A DNA stretch of 64,000 bases, from NCBI GenBank assembly GCA_037501455.1, contig CM074857.1:120577501-120641500 (forward strand). Reading direction: 5' to 3'. A model generated the notes under the pieces. That model made no database searches. It was not told the DNA's origin and saw only the letters and a list, made by a program, of their open reading frames with translations. Shown here piece after piece: positions 1 through 12,200 of this stretch. Origin of the DNA: Lantana camara. Its lineage: Eukaryota > Streptophyta > Magnoliopsida > Lamiales > Verbenaceae. Within the stretch, counting starts at the first letter, position 1. The number at the start of each line of letters is the position of its first letter. The translations under genes and the position numbers were made by a program.

Positions 1-425
1 TTGATTTTGGATAATCAAGAAAGTGACATAATTATACTAAACAATCATCCAAATACTACCGAGCCAAAAAATTTAAAAAATCATTCAAATTACTTTATAA
101 ATTTAAATAGTTAAAATTCTAAAAAATAAAAATAAAATAATTGTGGTTAGACACCCATTGATTATAGAAACAAAAATTAAATAATCAATTGTAATATTTT
201 TTTAAAAAACGTATCTATCTATTAAAAAGTTTTAAATCCAACAAAACCCTTTAATTAAATAAAAAATGGACAATTAAATCTTAAACCGCAAATAACAAAT
301 AATATCATAAGAACAAAGTAAAATTAATAAAAAATCACAAAAATAATTAAAAGTTAAACCATGTTATCAAAGCATGATAAAGAAATTATATGATGATAAA
401 TAACAAGACAAACGATCATAAGAAC
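1..425. other. AT-rich flank left of Copia-A
   Basis: Very AT-rich sequence with short A and T runs and no recognisable gene, RNA or repeat boundary. It ends in AGAAC (421-425), the target-site duplication of the Copia-A insertion. The same 425 bases recur at 42080-42504. Confidence 0.7.
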
Positions 426-605
426 TGTTAGAATATGGTTTGGGAGAGAAATTAAAGTTTTCATTATGTAATTCTCTAGATATGTAGAAAAAGAGTTACA
501 ATCCGACTCTAATTTATAGGAAGAAGAATCCCTACAAGTCAGGGATATTTTGCATAATTAGCGAGATCCTCCCTAAAACAAAAGATACGTACAAATTTTC
601 TAACA
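426..605 (-). repeat. Copia-A 3' LTR (copy 1)
   Basis: 180 bp, TGTTAGAA...TTCTAACA, partner of 18701-18880. It is downstream in element sense because the polypurine tract abuts its right side. Confidence 0.93.
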
Positions 606-619
606 ATACTCCCCCTCAA
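606..619 (-). other. Copia-A polypurine tract (copy 1)
   Basis: On the minus strand this reads TTGAGGGGGAGTAT directly before the 3' LTR, the usual form of a copia polypurine tract that primes plus-strand DNA synthesis. Confidence 0.85.
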
Positions 620-713
620 GTTAAGTAACGAGATCGCCAATTCTTAACTTGTCAAGTGCCTTCTGAAAAGCTTGGCCAGAGACGGCCTCTGTAAGGATAT
701 CAACTAACTGATC

Positions 714-3469
714 TTACTTGACGAATAATAGCTTAATGATGCCTCCATCTAGTTTTTTCTTTATAAAGTGATGATCTACCTCCACGTGTTTTGTTCGATC
801 ATACTGTACCGGATTCTCTGAAATGCTGATAGCCGCCTTATTGTCACACTTTAGGACACTCGAATTTTGCTGAGGAAAGCTTATCTCTGCCATCAGCTTC
901 CTTAGCCACAGTAACTCTGTTACTCCTTTTGTACTACCTCGGAATTCTGCTTCAGCACTTGAGAGGGCAACAACTTTCTGTTTCTTGCTTTTCCAAGTCA
1001 CCACATTTCCCCCAATCAGGGTGAAGTAACCCTATGTGGACCTTCTGTCATTTGGATTTCCTGCCCAATCCGCAACAGTGTAGGCTTCGATATTCAAATG
1101 AACACGTCTCCTAAACATTATCCCATGTCCAACTGTACCTTTCAGATATCGCATAATCCTCGCAATAGCTTCCATATGACCCTTCTGAGGCTGATGCATA
1201 AACTGACTAACTACTCCGACAACATATGCAATGTCCGGCCAGGTGTGGGATAAGTAGATCAGTTTTCCCACCAATCACTGATATCTCCCTCTGTCTGCTG
1301 GTTCTCCATCTTCTTTTATCATGAGCTTGTGATTAACCTGTATTGGAGTGTCTATTGGCTTACAGTCAACCATTCCGACCTCGGCTAATAGTTCCATAAT
1401 GTACTTCTTCTGAGAGATAAAAATACCCCTTCTCAACCGAAGAACCTCAATACCCAAGAAATACTTTAATCCCCCTAGGCCCTTCATTTCAAAGTCCCTG
1501 AACAAGTTTTCCCGAAGTCTTCCGTCTCTTCAGCATCGCTTCTTGTGATAATCATATCATCCACATAGATGATAAGGCAGGTGATCAAGTTCCCTCTTTT
1601 CTTCAGTAACAAAGTATGATCAGAGTTACTTTGTATGTACCCATATTGTTACATTGCCAGTGTAAACCTTCCTAACCAAGCTCGTGGAGATTGTTTGAGT
1701 CCATACAGGGCTTTCCGAAGTCTGCACACTTCACTATTTTTAAATTCAGAGTTAAACCCTGGTGGCACTTCCACATACACCTCTTCCGTTAGATCTCCAT
1801 GTAGAAAGGCATTCTTCAAGTCAAGCTGGTGAAGAGGCCAATCTTTATTCGCTGCTACCGATAAGAGAACCTTGACAGTGTCAATCTTTACCACTGGGGA
1901 GAAAGTTTCTAAGTAATCAACCCCGTATGTCTGAGTATACCCTTTTGCCACTAATCTAGCATATTACTTTCAATCGTGCCGTCTAATTTGTGTTTGATGG
2001 TAAACACCCATCGACACCCCACTAGTTTCTTTTCTTTAGGCAGTTTACATATTACCCACGTATCATTTTTCTTTAGTGCATTCATTTCAGTTTCCATCGC
2101 CTGTACCCATTGCCTTGATTGTTCTGCCTCTTGAACCGTTTTCAAAACTTGTTCCGTATAAAGTTTCCCAAGAAACACCTGTGCAGTTGGTGAGATACTC
2201 CCCCTCACCACATTCCCTATAGGATACTTAGAGGTTCGCGACACATGTTGGGTCGGTACCTATTCGGAGGTATTCCCCGAGTAGTCCTTGGTGGCAAACT
2301 ATACTTGTCACTTACAATTACTTTAGAGGTGCAATCAACAATATCAGTAGTATCAGGAGTATCAACAGTATCAGGAGGAGTATCACTTACCTCGAGTAGG
2401 ACATCATTCGGAGGAGTAGGATCAGGGCTGGTACTGAACTCATTAATGGTTAGTGTCGGTGTAGGAGACTCTACAAAACTCAGGTCATTTAGCCAACATA
2501 GGGAATCACCAGTACTCTCGCCCTGAGCACTAGGATGGGTAAGGTAATAATACTCAGTTTCAAGGAAGTCTCAATCCATTGTAACATGAATATAATGTGT
2601 GACATGATTATAACACCTATACCTCTTTTAGTGTGTGGCATACTCGACAAAGACATATTTAATGGCACATGAATCAAGTTTGCTCCGGTCAATTTTAGGA
2701 ACATGAACAAACACCGAGCAACCAAATATTCTGGGTGGTAGGGTGAGTGTCGGAGGAATAGTAGTCTGAGTTTGGAGAACCGATAGGGGGATTTGTAGTT
2801 CACGATTTTTGTGGGTAAGCGATTTTTGAGATAAGTTACTGTGGCAATAGCTTCGAGCCAAAAATTGGGAGATACATGAGATTCTGTCATTAGGGCATGG
2901 GTTATCTCTAGGAGTGTTCGGTTTTTCCGTTCTGAAACTCCAATTTGTTGGGAGGTGTTTGGGCAGGTAGTTTGGTGTACAAGGCCATGTTGTTGACATA
3001 AATCACTCATTTTCTGGTTAACATATTCTTTTCATTATCAGACCGGAGCAAACGGATTGTATGATTAAATTGGGTTTGTATCATATGAAAAAAGGCAACA
3101 AATGTATCATACACTTTAGATTTATGCCGGAGAAAGTAAACCCAAGTCATGCGTGAGAAATCATCGATAAATGATACAAAATTCTAATACTGATTTTTAT
3201 TATAAATGGGGGAAGGACCCCAAACATCAGAAAGTATCAAAGGAAACACAGACTCCACCCAAGTATCATTTGGTTTAAAAAATGTTTGATGACTCTTAGC
3301 AGCTAAACAGGTTTGACAAGTTAAGGTAGACATAGGATTATTCTGAAAAAGTGTGAGAAATAACAAATGCAGATACCCAAGGGAGGGATGAATGAGGCGC
3401 CGGTGCCAAAGCCAGATTTGTGTCTCAGCAGACCCTTTTGACAGGAGGGTTGTGGACGTGGGTATAACC
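714..3469 (-). pseudogene. Copia-A pol, integrase-RT-RNase H part, broken (copy 1)
   Basis: Remnant of a copia pol gene read right to left in several frames. In order: the pre-integrase zinc-binding WHRRLIH segment (near 3395-3410) with the CQTC pair about 100 bp on; integrase core (DVWGP near 3210 and SERKNRTLLE near 2920); the RT start with GCRWVFTIKHKLDG (near 2000); [11 protein letters not shown] (near 1815); the catalytic YVDD at 1556-1567; a GLKYFLGIEV block (near 1470); and RNase H with ALSSAEAEF and CDNKAAIS (714-1004). Stops and frameshifts separate the blocks, so no functional polyprotein can be made. The 5' part (protease) lies at 18141-18580, beyond the inserted LTR-B, and the frame runs across that insertion, showing that LTR-B interrupted this gene. 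Confidence 0.9.
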
Positions 3470-3694
3470 TGTTGGAAAACATCAAAGTTTGCACAGCGGA
3501 AGTTTAATTTTTTTCCAAAAATAGATTTAAAAGACTTGCAATGTTCGTATCATATCGTAGGGTGTTTCAAGAAACTTACGTAGATTGAAGCTTTCTTGTG
3601 ATGTTGATACCGACTATCAAACACCCTTCAATCGGAATGTCCTTCAAACATCCTTCGATTAGATCCCAAAGTAGGCAATCCTCCAAAGCGTATC

Positions 3695-4528
3695 TGATGG
3701 GTTCCAAAAGGGGTGAGTCAGAATCCGATCACTTTAGAATTTGTTTGAGTGGGGAAATCGCCAGAAGTCGCCAGAAAAAAGGGGGGTTCTACCTGCTAGG
3801 ACAAACACTCAGAAGAGTCAGAAGGCCAAGCTGGGGAAACTGGGAGTGGTACCCAGTTTGGCTCTCCGACGCTCAAGTCAGATATAGATCTGAAAGAGAA
3901 GAAGTAAGCTTAGTAGGAGCTGTAGCAATGGAGATCGCTTACCTTGAAAGAGATAACTCTGTTTATTTATAGTTGAGGGTCAAGGACCCTTTGGTCATTT
4001 GCCACATGTGGTCCTGGCCGAATGTTGCCCTAACACGTGGCGCTGTGAGAGAGAAACCTAGGAGGAATCTTCTGCAAAAGCTGCTGGGAGTTAGTATTGG
4101 CAACAGTGGCAGGTGCGTGGGCATGTACGGTGTGTCAGAGAGCCGTTTGGAGGGTTGGTGACGAGGGCTCGGGAGCACGCTCGTGACAACCAAAAGCCTT
4201 GAAGGCCAAGAAATCCGCCGGGGGGAATGAGGGCCCAGGCTCGTGTAGCGGATTGCAGGGGGAGCCTTTCTGAGGGAACGTAGCGCTCGAAGAAGGCTCC
4301 TTCTGATGGATTGGAATACTAGTCATGTCGCGTGAAGAAGGCGCTCGTAGGAGAGCGGTGACAACGGTCACGTGCGAGGGTGGCAGGGACAGCACGTGTT
4401 CTTGGAGGATGTTGGCGCTTTAATGGGTTCATCGCTCGTTCAGGACTACTGTAATCAACTGGGCAAATGCTGTTCTCTAAGAAAGGCCACGTGTCCAAAC
4501 GCGGAATGAGCGGATCTTGACCCCATCA
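3695..4528 (-). repeat. Gypsy 3' LTR (copy 1)
   Basis: 834 bp, TGATGGG...CCCATCA, with 7-bp terminal inverted repeats. On the minus strand it has a TATA motif at 3965-3971 and several CACGTG G-boxes upstream (for example near 4036, 4369, 4394 and 4490). Open frames seen inside it on either strand are chance frames shared by all LTR copies. Confidence 0.95.
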
Positions 4529-4540
4529 TTTTGCCCCCTC
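4529..4540 (-). other. Gypsy polypurine tract (copy 1)
   Basis: On the minus strand GAGGGGGCAAAA directly precedes the 3' LTR, the expected primer for plus-strand DNA synthesis. Confidence 0.8.
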
Positions 4541-4870
4541 AATTCTGCAGTCCTTTGTAATAAGGGCTGTAGAATTCATCAAGTGCAATCCTCCGATCGT
4601 GGCGCTCGGGAGGGTTTTTGGCGTGTTGTTCAATATTCTTTCCGACTGCACCATTAATGCGGTCCTTTCATCTGATTGCTTGTCGTGTCCAGGCATTAAA
4701 TGTTGTCCTTTCTTCTGACCCTTTGGAGCATACAAGAATTAAATGCTGATGCGCGTGGTGCGCGTGAGACTTGAAAAGTGCGCGATGTTTCCATAAAGTG
4801 AACGGTTTCCTAGGCGGGAAATGATCACCTATTTTGAATTCCTTGCCAGAAACGTACCAACTCCCATCCC

Positions 4871-4876
4871 TATAAA
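4871..4876 (+). promoter_or_regulatory. TATA box of the antisense gene (copy 1)
   Basis: TATAAA in the context CCCTATAAATGAGGG, 342 bp inside the element from the 3' LTR and 284 bp before the antisense ATG at 5160. It lies on the plus strand, opposite to gag-pol, and is conserved at 46932-46937. Confidence 0.6.
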
Positions 4877-5159
4877 TGAGGGATCCCGTATCCATTCCAC
4901 TTCTTTCGCGAACACAACTCTCAAGCACCCTTCTGCAAAATTTCTCTATAGACCAATCTCAAAGCATTCCCTCCTTCCTTCAAGTTCTTCCCAGAAATCT
5001 CAAGGTAAAATTCGGTGAACTTTTCTAACTCTGTCAATTTTAGGATCATAAACTAGGATTGAGGGACTTCCCATCTCGATTTCTCCAAGAATCCCTGTCC
5101 TTTTTAGAAAAACCCCATCTTCCAGTTTTTCTAAAACTTTTCCTAACTTCCCCCTTACC

Positions 5160-8007
5160 ATGGCCAATCAACGCGTTGAAGAATTAGCCCGGGAAGTAGG
5201 GGAGATGGCCGCCCAAAACTCATCTCCATCGGAATCATCCAGGGATGGAGGGTTGGAAGGGGCCATGACCGCCATAGATGTAAGGGACCCAGAAGGGGTT
5301 GAACCCCTTTTCGAAGAGATGAACTTGGTGATGGAGGCAGAGAGACAGGGGGGTACTCTTCCCATTACTGCAAGTGCTACTCACCCCCATCGCCATACCG
5401 TGACAGTAGCGATGGCGGCGCCGGTGTCGGATGCTGAGGAAATAGCAGGGCCTTCTAAAAGAGCCCATGACAAAGGAAAGGGCAAGAACCCTCAGAAGCC
5501 CAAGAAAACCAGAAGGCCCAAAGGATCCAAGGAGGGTGGAAGCTCAGGCTACCAAGCGCACCCCAGACGAAACTCCTAGCACGGTTACTCTAGGAGAGGT
5601 GAAGACAATGCTGGCGCCTATCTTCTGGGACGAGCGTTACATATGGAGAATCCCTGCTGAGCACGAGCGCGCCAATCATCCTCCTCCTGGCGAGATGGCC
5701 GTTTATGTAGATGCCGTCAGCTCTGGAGGCTTGAGATTCCCTATTTCGGCCCCAATGGCACGTTTACTGAATGACCTGCACCTCTGTCCTTCCCAAATTG
5801 TGCCCAATGGCCTAGCTCTATTAACAAGCTTTGTGATTCTGATGAGAAGCGTTGGTTACGAGCCCTTCACACGAAATTTTACTGCACTCTTCCAAGTAGT
5901 TTCCTCATCACGCTCATCTCCTGAGGCAGCTTTTTATTATATTCAAGCGAAGGCTCATACCAAGTTAATCAATTCCCCCTCCAGCACATACGGTCCTGAC
6001 TGGAAAGAAAAATTTGTTTTTGTCAAGGCTCCCCTAGAAGAAGGCTTTGGGGTGCCCTCAAGCTGGGGCTCAGTTTCAAAGATCCGTTTGGAACCTGCCC
6101 TTCCCAAGGACTGGGTCAAGAGTCTGGTTGAAGCTCTAAGGGACGAGGGCCACCTTATTGAAGCGAAAGATTGGATAGACGACGCAGAGCTTATGTTCCT
6201 GTGTGACCTGTCCAACGACCCTTATTATCTTGATAATCCCCCGGCTCGTGACATGGAGAGAGATGGTTAGATTCTTAGGGCACTAACCTTTAGATAGGGA
6301 CACTAACTGCCTTTATCTTTTCCCAATTTTGCATAAATGATAACTTATTTCAGGGAATTTTAACTCTGGTGCTTGCTTTTCCTGTAGGAGCATATATCTT
6401 AGAGATGGCAGGAGGAATCAGACATGCCGCTCGTTTTGCCCACGCTAACAGGAACCAGGCCCCGCAAGGGGAGCAGCAACGCCCCCGAAACAGGGGTAGC
6501 AGGAGGGACGCTCGAGGCGCAAGTTCTTCTTCGAACGCACAACTCCCTCGTGGCAGGGAGGAAAACCGTGCGGCCAACTCTGCTGGCGGAATAATGGTTC
6601 GACCACCTCCCCCTTCGGCAGACTCAAGGGTGCCCGAAATTCCCGCTGTTGATCAAGCCATGCCTCCCTTGGCCATAAGCGAGGCACAACCAAGCGGCAG
6701 TATACCCTCTCGTAAGAGGAAGAGGATGCCCGACACTGTAGCAATCAGGGGCAAAGGAAAACAAGTGGTTGAAGGCCCTAAGGGTGATGGAGAAACCACC
6801 TCCTCAGAAGAGGAACACTTATGGGCGTTCACTCGGCGAGGGGATAGGAATTTCTCAGGCGCTTCCGATGGCGGGCCAGTTCTGTTACGGCCCGGTACGC
6901 TAGCTCAATCCGTCAGCGAGGACCTCTATGGCATGGCCCAATTCTCGGCGGATCACAAACACTTGTACGATGAGCCCGTGGAGATGGTAGCCCTGGACGC
7001 AGCGCACGCTCTGATCTCCGTAAGTCTCTATACTTTTGTTGTATCACGTCTCTCCAATACTCTTTTGTTGAAATTTTCCTTCCTCTTGAACTCGTACAGC
7101 AAGTACTCCCTCGGCTCAAGAACATTCAAAAGCGGGCCTCCGTTTATGCCGACCGCAAGGCGAAGTACAAGAAGATGGCACGTGCTAATGATCCGGCTCA
7201 AATTCAAGCGGAGCTAGACACTGCAATTGCTAAGTATGAGTCTCTCAAAGGCTTATACAGAAAGACGGAGGGGGAGTTGAAGAAATTGAAGGAGGATTTC
7301 GTAGCGGTGGAGAGCGCTCGAAATGGCTTGAGCGGAGAGTTGGCCCGCGTGGGTGAGGGCTTTAAGAAGGCAGAGGCCGAGCGTGACAACTGGAGAACGA
7401 GAGCTCTGGAGGCTGAAAGGAAGCTTAATGACACTGTGAACGAATGGCCCCGGAGCCTTGAGCGAGCAAACAAGGAGGCCCTCATTAAGTTTTGTCACTC
7501 TAAGGCCTTCAACTTCACAGCCTCCCTGCACTGCCTGGATGAGGCTCAAAAGGCCTTCAACTTGGCCATCGATCAGGGAATCCACAAAGGGCTGACAGAT
7601 CCAGCATTCGAGAGGCGGAAGGGATGGGGCTCATGTTCAATGAGCAATGCGAGGAGGATGGCGGTGACTCGAATGATCCCTCAGACTCAATTTCTGAGCC
7701 TGAGTATGAGTTCCTGGTCAAACTCCTCCAGGATGAATACATGGATGCCCATCCAATAGAAGATGCTCCTCAAGCCGCACAAAATGATCCGCCTGAAAAT
7801 GAGCCTCAAGGGCCTGTCGGGGAGGATGCCCATGCCCGGGTTGCTGAGGACGCTAACGCGCTTGCTCCTGCTGCTAATGAGCCCAACGATCCACAAGTGC
7901 CCGAGCCACCCGTTGCCCAACCTCAAGAGCCAGAAGGCCCAGTTTATGGTCCAGTGGCTCAGAACATCCTTGTGGTTCTTGATGAAGTCTTCGCTCCTGC
8001 AGCTTGA
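5160..8007 (+). pseudogene. Antisense spliced gene of the gypsy element, frameshifted (copy 1)
   Basis: Copy 1 of the three-exon gene running against gag-pol. Exons would be 5160-6265, 6388-7019 and 7100-8007, with introns GTTAGA...CTGTAG and GTAAGT...GTACAG. Compared with copy 2 (47221-50077) it has lost 8 bp near 5550, where copy 2 has two tandem copies of GGCTACCA and copy 1 has one. It has also lost 1 bp near 7605 (GATCCAGCATT against GATCCAGCCATT). The first loss throws the frame after about residue 130 and the second breaks the coiled-coil exon. The promoter, splice sites and remaining codons are intact, so decay is recent. Product and domains are described under copy 2. Confidence 0.85.
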
Positions 8008-8317
8008 AATTCCATCTTTGCAGCCTCTTTTTTTTTTTTTTTTTTGCACTTCTTCTGAACTTGTTTTAACATTTACTCCTTTTGTAATGATGCTCCTGGG
8101 CCTTCACGCCTATATTTTGTAACTTAGGCGAAGGCCTTAATGAATAGAATTTCTCATTTCCATGATACTATCTTTACCTTTTTCTTGATTGCGAACTTTC
8201 ATTTTGCCCTTATTGCGAACAAATCTTGTAGTTATAAGATTGTGTGTAATTTGCATGTTTCATACAGGCTTTTGATGCTTAGGAGATTTTGTCAAATCTT
8301 GCAAAACTTTGAAAATT

Positions 8318-8812
8318 TTCACTAAGTCTTGAGTGATCGTGAGGGTCTTACCAAGAGACTGCCCTCGTTCAAAATTTGTAAAATTCATTCTTAATCTGGG
8401 GAAATTTAGCTGAGTCTTGGGCATTTGCAAGGGTCTTACTGAGAAAATGCCCTTGTTCAAGATCTTGTGAAATTTCTTCCTAATCTTGGAAATTTTTGCT
8501 AAGTCTTGAGTATTGAGGGTCTTACTGAGCGGTTGCCCTCGTTCAAGACTTGTGAAATTTCTTCTTAATCTTGGAATTTTTGCTAAGTCTTGAGTATTTG
8601 CGAGGGTCTTACTGAGTGATTGCCCTCGTCCAAGACTTGTGAACTTTCTTCTTAATCTTGGAGTTTTTGCTAAGTCTTGAGTATTGAGGGTCTTACTGAG
8701 CGGTTGCCCTCGTTCAAGACTTGTGAAATTTCTTCTTAATCTTGGAATTTTTGCTAAGTCTTGAGTATTTGCGAGGGTCTTACTGAGTGATTTGCCCCCC
8801 ACTCAAGACTTG
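8318..8812. repeat. Tandem repeat block of about 90-bp units in the gypsy 3' region (copy 1)
   Basis: About five and a half imperfect units of 87-93 bp, each with GCTAAGTCTTGAGTATT, then GAGGGTCTTACTGAG, then TTGCCCTCGTTCAAGACTTG and TTCTTCTTAATCTTGG. Alternate units have or lack a GCGA insertion, suggesting a two-unit higher-order period. The minus strand is open across the block as 30-residue repeats, a by-product of unit lengths divisible by three. It sits between the ends of the convergent antisense gene and pol. Confidence 0.9.
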
Positions 8813-9211
8813 GCGGAATTTTTCTCTGACGACGTTGCTGTCGGATTATCTTGCTCGTATTGGCCTCCATTTTTGGATTCGAGCGCAAGACGTCGTGACA
8901 GATGATGAAGGTCTACTTGGGATTTTCATTGTATTTCTCTTCCATTTTATTAAGTTGGTTTTAAGCGTTACCGGTCTACCCTTACGAGGGCGTCCCCCCG
9001 CACGGGTTAGAGTGCTGGCAAGCGTAACCCATGTGAAGTAATAGTGACCAACCACGCTCGTAAAGACGGGGGGCGTGGGTCTTATGTATTCATGCAATTT
9101 AGAAAGTGTAAGCATAAAGATATTTGAAAAGAATTCGCCGTAACTTACTTGTGATTTGAAGTACATAGAACTTGTTAGCGGGATTGTTACATCATAGTTT
9201 CTAGAGAGCTT
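8813..9211. other. Gypsy spacer between pol end and tandem repeats (copy 1)
   Basis: Non-coding spacer downstream of the pol stop. A CG-rich segment (8970-9075) stands out from AT-rich surroundings. No domain or further gene was recognised. Confidence 0.6.
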
Positions 9212-12200
9212 TTAAACGTAAAACCACCGGAGGTTGCATGCGTTCCAAGGGCGAGGCAAACGCTCTCCTTGAAGTGTCTCCAGGGTGTATGTGTTGTTAG
9301 CTCTGATTTGTACTACTTTGAACGGTCCTTCCCAGTTGGGGTCTAACTTCCCCACATGCCTGGATATTTCATCTTTCTTTAGAACCAAGTCTCCCCAATG
9401 GAAGGTTCTTTCCTTCACACGTTTATTGTACTGTTGAGCCACATATGCCTTATATTTGTGTATCTTAGCCCAAGCTTGGTTTCTTTTCTCATCCAACAGG
9501 TCCAACTCCAGGCGCCTGTTACTTTCGTTAAATTGAGGCTCGGAATAAGCTACACGAGCAGATTCATTTGCAATTTCAGCCGGTATCATTGCTTCTGACC
9601 CATACACGAGCGCGAAAGGTGACTCGCCCGTGGCAGCTCGGGGAGTAGTGCGATAAGCCCAAAGCGCTCCTTGTAGCTCTTCTGCCCACTCACCCTTTTT
9701 ACTTTCCAGCATTGTTTTTAAGTGCTGCAAAATGATTCTGTTGGTGACTTCTGCTTGTCCGTTGGCTTGGGGATGGCCTACGGAGGTGAAACGTTGTTCA
9801 ATCCCCAATTCCGAGCACCATTCTCGTGTGTCAGCGGCTATGAACTGGGATCCATTATCGGAGATAAGCACCCTCGGAATGCCGTATCTGCATATGATGC
9901 TTTTCAAAATGAAATCCCTCACCACCCGGAAGGTAATCTTCGCTACTGCCTCGGCCTCAGCCCATTTGGTAAAATAATCGACGGCCAAAATGACAAACTT
10001 CTTTTGTCCAACAGCGATGGGCAAAGGGCCCACAATGTCTATTCCCCACTGGTCGAAGGGCCAGGAAACATCTACTGGGACCATTTGAGCGGCCGGCAGT
10101 TGAGGGAGATTAGAATGGAATTGACACTTCGGACACTTTCTGGAGAATTCGAGGGAGTCATGCAGAACCGTGGGCCAATAAAACCCACTCGTTAAAATCT
10201 TCTTAGCCAGAATACGCCCTCCTGAGTGATTTCCGCAACTCCCATTGTGAATGAGTTCGAGCGTTTCTTTCGCTTGCGAGGGCCTTAAACACCTCAAAGG
10301 AGACCCTTGAAACGACTTCTTGAACAGTCTCCCCTCGGAGTCTAAAGAGAATCGGGGGGCCTTGTTCCTCATTTTCTGCGCCTCCACCTTATCAGCGGGA
10401 TAAATACCATCTCTAAGGAACCTGACGATGTCATCCAGCCAACATGGTTCAAGTGGATCAATCATAACGACCGCCTCTTTGGCAACTCTTTCCTTAATCA
10501 AAGGTTCCTCCGTCCTAAGGAACGTTACAGAGCGTTCGGAAGTACCTTCCAACGCCGAAGCAAATTTTGAAAGAGCATCAGCGCGCTCGTTCTCGGCCCG
10601 CGGGACTTGCAGTAGATGGAATTCTTTGAACTTTCCAATGATTTTCCGAGCCTTTCCCAAGTACTGCACCATGGTGGTTTCTCTAGCCTCATAAGTTCCT
10701 TCAATCTGGCTCGCAATTAACTGCGAATCTACATACGCCGTAATCCTGGAGGCTCCACTCTGAGAGGCAATTTCTAATCCCTGTACAAGGGCTTCATACT
10801 CTGCTTCGTTATTCGTGACTTGGAAATCCAACCTAATTGCGAAATCTAACTCAATCCCACTGGGGTCCCGGAGGGCTACCAATGCTCCTCCCCCTTGGGA
10901 GGTTGAGGAACCATCCGTGTGCAGGACCCATAATCCTTCGTTCTCAGGAACGGCAGATTCTAACCCAAAGCGTTCCACCAATAAATCAGCTACAACCTGG
11001 GCGTGCATGGCAGCTCTAGGCTCGAAACATAGATCAAACTGACTTAATTCAATGGCCCATTTTATCAGCCTCCCTGATACGTCTGGTTTGGACAAAACCT
11101 GCTTCAAAGGTTGATCAGTAAGTACCGTTATTGAATGTGCCTGAAAGTAAGGCCTCAGGCGCCTTGATGCATTAATGAGGGCAAACGTAAACTTCTCGAT
11201 TTCCAAATATTTTTTCTCTGCTCCTTGCAATGTCTTGCTTAAATAATAAACGGGCAAATGCTTCCGTTCTCGTATAGCTACCAACACAGCGCTCGTGGCA
11301 TCGGCCGAGACAGAAAGATATAGGAATAACTTCTCGCCTCCTATGGGTTTAGTCAGCAGAGGAGCGCTCGATAGATAAGCCTTCATATCTTGCAAAGCCT
11401 TTTCACATTCCTCCGTCCAAGCGAAGTTCCGGGCATTCCTCAAAATCTTAAAAAAAGGGAGATTTCGGTCCGCCGAGCGCGAAATGAATCTGTTCAAGGA
11501 GATGATCTTTCCTACCAGTACTTGCACTTCCCGGAGATTTCGAGGGGAGGGGATTTCCAATATAGCCCTGATTTTCTCAGGATTGGCCTCAATTCCCCTC
11601 TGACTGACCATGTACCCTAAGAACTTTCCTCCTTGCACTCCGAAGGTGCACTTTGAAGGGTTCAATTTCATCCCATAATGACGCAAAATTGAAAAGGCAC
11701 GCCTGAGATCCTCTAAATGCGAGTCTTGACGCTTGCTTTTGACAATCATATCGTCTACGTAAACTTCCATAGACCCTCCCAGTTCACTTTCAAACATTTT
11801 GTTAACGAGCCGCTGATATGTAGCTCCAGCGTTCTTCACCCCGAAAGGCATGTCCAGGAAGCAATACACCCCTAAATGAACAACAAATGAAGTTTTGGGG
11901 CGGTCTTCCGGAGCCATAAAGATCTGATAGTACCCTTGAAAGGCGTCCATCATGCTCATTAGTTCGCATCCAGCAGTTGAATCCACCAGTTGGTCTATCC
12001 GAGGTAGCGGGTAATGATCCTTAGGGCAGGCCTTGTTAAGATCAGTAAAATCATTGCACATTCGCCACTTGTTTGCATTTTTAGGCACCAAAACCACATT
12101 ACACAACCATTCTGGGTATAAGATGGGCTCGATGTACTGAGCTTCCAGGAGTTTATTAACTTCTTCTTCGACAACCCTCTTTCGAAAGCCGTGAACATCT

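Noticed and set aside
2245..2526. 93-codon plus-strand frame within Copia-A pol (also 44306-44587)
   Set aside because: A Ser/Gly/Val-rich shadow frame opposite the linker between integrase and RT.
3598..4395. Open frames on both strands inside the gypsy LTRs (also 15504-16136, 45659-46456, 57570-58271)
   Set aside because: They lie within LTR sequence, overlap each other on opposite strands and have no domains. Their repetition only reflects LTR copies.
5000..5042. Intron in the 5' leader of the antisense gene (AAG/GTAAAA to TTTTAG/GA)
   Set aside because: The spacing would be about 40 bp, too short for a plant intron.
6369..7217. Separate 282-codon gene starting at GTG within the antisense region
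   Set aside because: It begins with a non-ATG codon and fits better as exon 2 of the spliced gene, with matching splice sites and phases on both sides.
8260..8802. 180-codon minus-strand frame with 30-residue repeats (also 50330-50872)
   Set aside because: It is produced by the tandem DNA array whose unit lengths are near multiples of three; it has no promoter, domain or start context.
9212..9600. Chromodomain at the integrase C-terminus
   Set aside because: The C-terminal residues end soon after the GPF-type segment without chromodomain aromatic residues, in line with a Tat-group rather than a chromovirus element.
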